DNA from: Mycetocola manganoxydans
GTDB lineage: Bacteria > Actinomycetota > Actinomycetes > Actinomycetales > Microbacteriaceae
DNA length: 64,000 nucleotides
Assembly: GCF_003667545.1 (NCBI RefSeq)
Contig: NZ_RCUV01000007.1
Coordinates: 171,770 to 235,769, forward strand
Direction of reading: 5' to 3'
This document shows, in pieces, positions 60,719-64,000 of the stretch. Every line of letters starts with the position of its first letter. Within the stretch, counting starts at the first letter, position 1. A program made the translations under genes and the position numbers. The notes beneath the pieces are model-generated. The model ran no database searches, was not told where the DNA came from, and saw only the letters and a program-made list of their open reading frames with translations.

Positions 60719-61429
60719 TCAGCGCGCGCGCTGCGGCCGCACCTTGAACGGGTCCACACCCTTGGGGATCGGGAGCGACCCGGCGCTGAGCGATGCGAGC
60801 CGGTTGACGACCGCGAGGACCTCGGGTTTGGTCAGCGTCTTCTTGACGGACCTGAACGATTTGGTCAGCTTGTAGAGCGGGACGGAATCCTCGTCCGGTC
60901 CCACGAAGAACACGGTGACAGGAACGTTTGGCACGACACGGTTGATCTTGCGCTTCTCATCGTCGACGAGGCGCCGGACACGTGACTGCGGGCCTTCACC
61001 GACGAGAACGACCCCTCCGCGCCCGACGGCACGGTACACGGCATCCTGTGTCTTCGCGTTGGCGTTGATGGGCATCTCGCTGCCCTGCCACCCGCGGGGG
61101 AGCGAGCTGCGGAACACAGCACCGACCGCACCGGGCTGGCCGGCGATCTGCCCGTAGGCGGCGCGCTCTGCCCGGCGGCCGAGGATGATCATCGCCGCGA
61201 GCACTCCGCCGAGCAGACCGGCGATGATCCACAGGACGAGAGCGAAGATACTGCCGGGAGAGAAGATGAGGGCTGCGGCCACGCCGACAGCGACGCTGCC
61301 GAGGAATCCCAGGAGCATCCACCAGACGACGCTCTTGTCGTAGCGGCGGGTCATCGTGAAGACCTGCCCCATTTGCTTCAGACGGCCGGGTTCCTTCGCC
61401 GCCTTAGCGGGTTTTTCTTTGCGTGCCAT
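60719..61429 (-). CDS. DUF4191 family membrane protein
   Basis: 236 aa. A lysine-rich N-terminus is followed by two membrane helices (VVWWMLLGFLGSVAVGVAAA and LVLWIIAGLLGGVLAAMII) and a cytosolic C-terminal domain (VGRGGVVLVGEGPQSRVRRL). This is the actinobacterial DUF4191 family, also encoded next to glnA1 in mycobacteria. Function unknown. TATCCT lies 7 bases before the ATG. Confidence 0.9.
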   Translation of the reverse strand: MARKEKPAKAAKEPGRLKQMGQVFTMTRRYDKSVVWWMLLGFLGSVAVGVAAALIFSPGSIFALVLWIIAGLLGGVLAAMIILGRRAERAAYGQIAGQPGAVGAVFRSSLPRGWQGSEMPINANAKTQDAVYRAVGRGGVVLVGEGPQSRVRRLVDDEKRKINRVVPNVPVTVFFVGPDEDSVPLYKLTKSFRSVKKTLTKPEVLAVVNRLASLSAGSLPIPKGVDPFKVRPQRAR

Positions 61430-61436
61430 GGTTCCA

Positions 61437-61442
61437 AGGATA
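61437..61442 (-). promoter_or_regulatory. -10 box of the DUF4191 gene (leaderless type)
   Basis: TATCCT on the minus strand ends 7 bases before the ATG. Confidence 0.45.
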
Positions 61443-61581
61443 CCGTCATCGAACGTGCCCGGCTGCGCCGATTGCTCCCGCCGCCGACCGCCGTTCCCTC
61501 ACACGGACGTCGGGCAGTGGCTTCCTCCCCGGCGCCGTCCCGGTTTCGTCCGTGCGTGCCTTCCCCACGCATCCTTTCTCC

Positions 61582-62961
61582 ATGACCGACCCGCCCTCTC
61601 CCGCGAATGAACACCCCCTCTCACCCGGTGCCGTCGTCGCCGGTTACCGCCTGGTTCGCCGGATATCGCTCGACACGGGAACCGCCGGGTGGCTCGCCAA
61701 AACGATCGACGGCAACGAAACGGTATCGATCTCACTGCACCGGGAGACGGATGCCGTGACGCGCCGGGTGCGGGCACACGCGGCGCTGCGTTCCCCTCAT
61801 GTCCTGGCTCTGCGCGATCTGGCGTCGGACGGAGACGGATGCATCGTCCTCGTTTGTGAACGAACGGAATGGACTCTCGCGGCGTTGCTCGCTGCTCGGG
61901 TCAGGCTGGCAGCGGGAGAGGCGGTCACGATCCTCGCCCCGTTGGTCAGCGGGCTCTCGGCACTCCGCGAGGCGGGTTTCGTCCACGGCCACCTCACCGC
62001 TGCGACCGTACTGTTCAGCCCGGACGGGCGGCCTGTCATCGGCGGTCTGGAATTCCTGCGTGAGCGAGAGGTCGAAACGACGTCAATCGTGCTCAGCGAC
62101 GTCCGGGCACTCGCCGCGCTCATTTCTCTCGTCGGCGAGGCCGTCGACGAACCGGCGAGGGATGGATTCCTCGATGTCCGTTCGTGGTTGATCGAGTCCC
62201 TCAGTGATGACGAGGAACCCGCGGGCCTGCTGGGCCAGCTCGAGTGCAGGCTCTTCGCGTTGGCGGAAGGGCTCCCCGTCGTCCTCGGCGCGGATCGGAA
62301 GGCACCACAGATCGATGGTGACGCTCGAGCACCCTTCTCCGTCACGTCCGCGCGGCGGGCGGCGGGCGCCCTGCCCACCACTGCGCGAATTCTGGCGGCG
62401 ATGCTTCGTTCCGGAATCGGTGGGTGGGCAGCGAGGGCGGTTCGCGGCAGAGCACTCGCCGCGTGCGTCGGAATCGTCGTCCTCACCGGTTCGCTCATGG
62501 CCGGCCTGACCCTCGTTCCCGAGGCGAGCCCCGCCGCACCTGCACCGAGGAGATCAGTGCCCTCCAGCTCACCGCCACTCGTCACACCGCCTTCGCCGCG
62601 GGCATCCGTTCCCGGGAACGCCGAGCCTGCGCTTGTCGGCGACGACGTAGTTGCTGCGACCGCGGCCCTGTTGGCTCGTCGGGCTGACTGCCTTGGCGGT
62701 GGATCGACCGGTTGTGTCCCGGGCTACGCAGAAGGCGGATCCGCCCTTGCCGACGCCGATTCGCATCGGGCTGCCGAGGCAGGCGTCGACGGACTACTGA
62801 TCGCCGAAGAGACCAGGAAGCGGATCGAGCAGCTCCAGGCATACGGAGACGCAGTGCTTCTCCGGGTTCTCGGAGCAGACGAAAAACGCCAGCCGGTGCT
62901 CGTCCTCACCGTGAGAACGGACACCGGCTGGCGTCTGCGTGATGTGTTCGAGCCGGACTAG
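61582..62961 (+). CDS. Membrane-anchored protein-kinase-like protein (pseudokinase)
   Basis: 459 aa. Residues ~15-250 follow the layout of a bacterial Ser/Thr kinase ([60 protein letters not shown]). The catalytic loop HRDxKxxN is replaced by HGHLTAAT (135-142), the DFG site by IGGLEF (about 153), and the VAIK lysine is missing ([10 protein letters not shown]). A membrane helix (about 291-313) leads to a Pro/Ser-rich linker and an extracellular domain with two Cys. It probably senses or scaffolds rather than phosphorylates. The ATG at 61582 is chosen because the frame to its left is not kinase-like. Confidence 0.75.
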   Translation: MTDPPSPANEHPLSPGAVVAGYRLVRRISLDTGTAGWLAKTIDGNETVSISLHRETDAVTRRVRAHAALRSPHVLALRDLASDGDGCIVLVCERTEWTLAALLAARVRLAAGEAVTILAPLVSGLSALREAGFVHGHLTAATVLFSPDGRPVIGGLEFLREREVETTSIVLSDVRALAALISLVGEAVDEPARDGFLDVRSWLIESLSDDEEPAGLLGQLECRLFALAEGLPVVLGADRKAPQIDGDARAPFSVTSARRAAGALPTTARILAAMLRSGIGGWAARAVRGRALAACVGIVVLTGSLMAGLTLVPEASPAAPAPRRSVPSSSPPLVTPPSPRASVPGNAEPALVGDDVVAATAALLARRADCLGGGSTGCVPGYAEGGSALADADSHRAAEAGVDGLLIAEETRKRIEQLQAYGDAVLLRVLGADEKRQPVLVLTVRTDTGWRLRDVFEPD

Positions 62962-64000
62962 ATTCCGAGGTCAGCCTCGAAGTTGCCCTCTTCCAGACGG
63001 TTCTTCACCGCGACGAGGAAGCGCGAGGCGTCAGCCCCGTCAACGATGCGGTGGTCGTAGGAGAGCGCGAGGTACACCATCGAGCGGATCGCGATGGCTT
63101 CCTGGCCGGCAGCCTTGACGACGACCGGGCGCTTCGTGACGATTCCCGTTCCGAGGATCGCGACCTGCGGGAGGAAGACGACCGGCGTGTCGAAGAGCGC
63201 TCCACGCGAACCGGTGTTGGTCAGCGTGAACGTTCCGCCTGAGAGCTCGTCCGGCTTGAGCTTGTTGTCGCGGGTCCGCTCGGCGAGGTCAGCAATCTGT
63301 GCGGCCAGTTCGGCCAGGTTGAGGTCGCTTGCGTTGCGGACAACGGGGGTCAGGAGGCCCCGCTCGGTGTCGACCGCGATGCTCATGTTCTCGTGGTCGG
63401 GGTAGACGATCGAGTCGCCGTCGATCGTCGCGTTGACGACGGGGTATGCCTTGAGAGCCTCTGCCGCTGCGAGCGCAAAGAAGGGGAGGAACGACAGCTT
63501 GTTCCCGGTCTTCGACTGGAAGTCGTTCTTGACGCGGTCACGCAGGGTCGCGATGTTGGTCACGTCGACCTCGACAACGCTCGTCAGCTGAGCCGACGAC
63601 TGCATCGAGATGACGGCGCGTTCCGCGACAACCTTGCGCAGTCGGGACATGGGCTGGGTGGTTCCACGCAGCGGCGAGACCTCGAGCGGGGCCGACTTGG
63701 CCGGAGCGCTCGAAGCGGATGCCGACTGGCCGGCCTGCAGGACGTCTTCCTTGCGGATACGTCCGCCGACACCGGTTCCGGTGATGGTGGAGAGATCGAC
63801 ACCCTGCTGGTTCGCGAGACGGCGAACGAGGGGAGTCACATAACCGTTTCCGCCGAGAGCGGATCCGGACGCAGCTTCCTCAGCCGCCGGAGCAGCAGGC
63901 GCGGGAGCGGGTGCTGCGGGAGCCGGTGCTGCGGGAGCAGACGCGGCCGGCGCCGGAGCGGCCGGCGCCGGAGCGGCGGGCGCCGGAGCGGCGGGCGCCT
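62958..64000 (-). CDS. sucB: 2-oxo acid dehydrogenase E2 (dihydrolipoamide acyltransferase), C-terminal part
   Basis: The 5' end, with the lipoyl domains, lies right of the window. The visible ~347 codons give an Ala-Pro linker, a peripheral subunit-binding domain ([34 protein letters not shown]) and the catalytic acyltransferase core with the active-site His-Asp in [14 protein letters not shown]. In actinobacteria one such E2 often serves both pyruvate and 2-oxoglutarate dehydrogenase, so it may partner the AceE encoded in this window. Assignment as SucB/DlaT is by family. Confidence 0.9.
   Translation of the reverse strand, partial: APAAPAPAAPAPAAPAPAASAPAAPAPAAPAPAPAAPAAEEAASGSALGGNGYVTPLVRRLANQQGVDLSTITGTGVGGRIRKEDVLQAGQSASASSAPAKSAPLEVSPLRGTTQPMSRLRKVVAERAVISMQSSAQLTSVVEVDVTNIATLRDRVKNDFQSKTGNKLSFLPFFALAAAEALKAYPVVNATIDGDSIVYPDHENMSIAVDTERGLLTPVVRNASDLNLAELAAQIADLAERTRDNKLKPDELSGGTFTLTNTGSRGALFDTPVVFLPQVAILGTGIVTKRPVVVKAAGQEAIAIRSMVYLALSYDHRIVDGADASRFLVAVKNRLEEGNFEADLGI
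63901..64000 (-). repeat. 15-bp tandem repeat encoding the E2 linker
   Basis: About 6.7 units of a 15-base repeat (e.g. GCCGGCGCCGGAGCG at 63946 and 63961) encode Ala-Pro pentapeptides in the E2 interdomain linker. The array continues beyond the window edge. Confidence 0.85.

Noticed and set aside
63901..64000. CRISPR-like repeat array
   Set aside because: Units are 15 bases, contiguous without spacers, in frame and encode an Ala-Pro linker.

Overview
The window is a high-GC actinobacterial chromosome segment, most likely from the family Microbacteriaceae. The evidence is the gene content and order (leuA-recO-uppS, dusB-dgt-dnaG, fabD-fabH-acpP-fabF next to a PucR-type regulator and aceE, glnA2-glnE-glnA1, rnpB), the DUF3145 and DUF4191 proteins, frequent GTG/TTG starts, a GlnR-type box in front of glnA, and many start codons lying 6-7 bases after a TAnnnT -10 box, as in leaderless actinobacterial mRNAs. 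Several neighbourhoods (Nif3 plus zinc-ribbon protein; glnA2/glnE/glnA1; aceE beside a peroxiredoxin and the fab genes) resemble mycobacterial gene order.

Layout. 1-12.4 kb is housekeeping: leucine synthesis, RecO, UppS, a DsbA-like oxidoreductase with a tiny CxxxxC protein, a YbaK deacylase, DusB, Dgt, DnaG, an ABC ATPase, tRNA-Asn, peptide deformylase, a DMT transporter, a glycosyltransferase and tRNA-Met. 12.4-14.9 kb is a small island inserted at the 3' end of tRNA-Met. It is bounded by a 45-bp direct repeat and carries only two genes, a DUF262 protein and an overlapping HEPN nuclease-like protein, with no integrase left. 15-23.3 kb is accessory: a decayed ABC-2 permease, a RibD-like reductase, DUF808, VOC and DUF1801 proteins, a membrane protein with a winged-helix regulator and twin operators, an APC permease, an alpha/beta hydrolase and an SRPBCC protein. 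23.3-30.7 kb holds an AAA ATPase, then a LacI regulator divergent from a sugar-uptake operon (binding lipoprotein, two permeases, ThuA, Gfo/Idh/MocA dehydrogenase). 30.7-36.4 kb has GIY-YIG and non-specific nucleases, a cysteine-rich copper-storage-like protein, a LigD-DUF488 pair and a PadR regulator. 36.6-45.7 kb has DUF3145, the type II fatty-acid synthesis cluster with its regulator, aceE and a peroxiredoxin. 45.7-53.2 kb has tRNA-Val, an HTH gene with a broken DUF2975 partner, a secreted SLT-like protein, Nif3, a zinc-ribbon protein, rnpB, kynureninase, polyphosphate glucokinase and methionine aminopeptidase. 53.2-64 kb has panB, the glutamine synthetase locus, an RDD protein, DUF4191, a membrane pseudokinase and the 3' part of a 2-oxo acid dehydrogenase E2 gene.

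Links between genes: AceE (E1) and the E2 at the right edge probably serve the same pyruvate/2-oxoglutarate dehydrogenase machinery. FabD, FabH, ACP and FabF use the resulting acetyl-CoA/malonyl-CoA under the PucR-type regulator. GlnE adenylylates glutamine synthetase, and the glnA promoter region carries a GlnR-type box. The strongest candidate for an undescribed system is the DUF262-HEPN pair on the tRNA-Met island, read here as a putative phage-defence cassette. The heptamer GGATGCC/GGCATCC is abundant in the chromosomal backbone and absent from this island.
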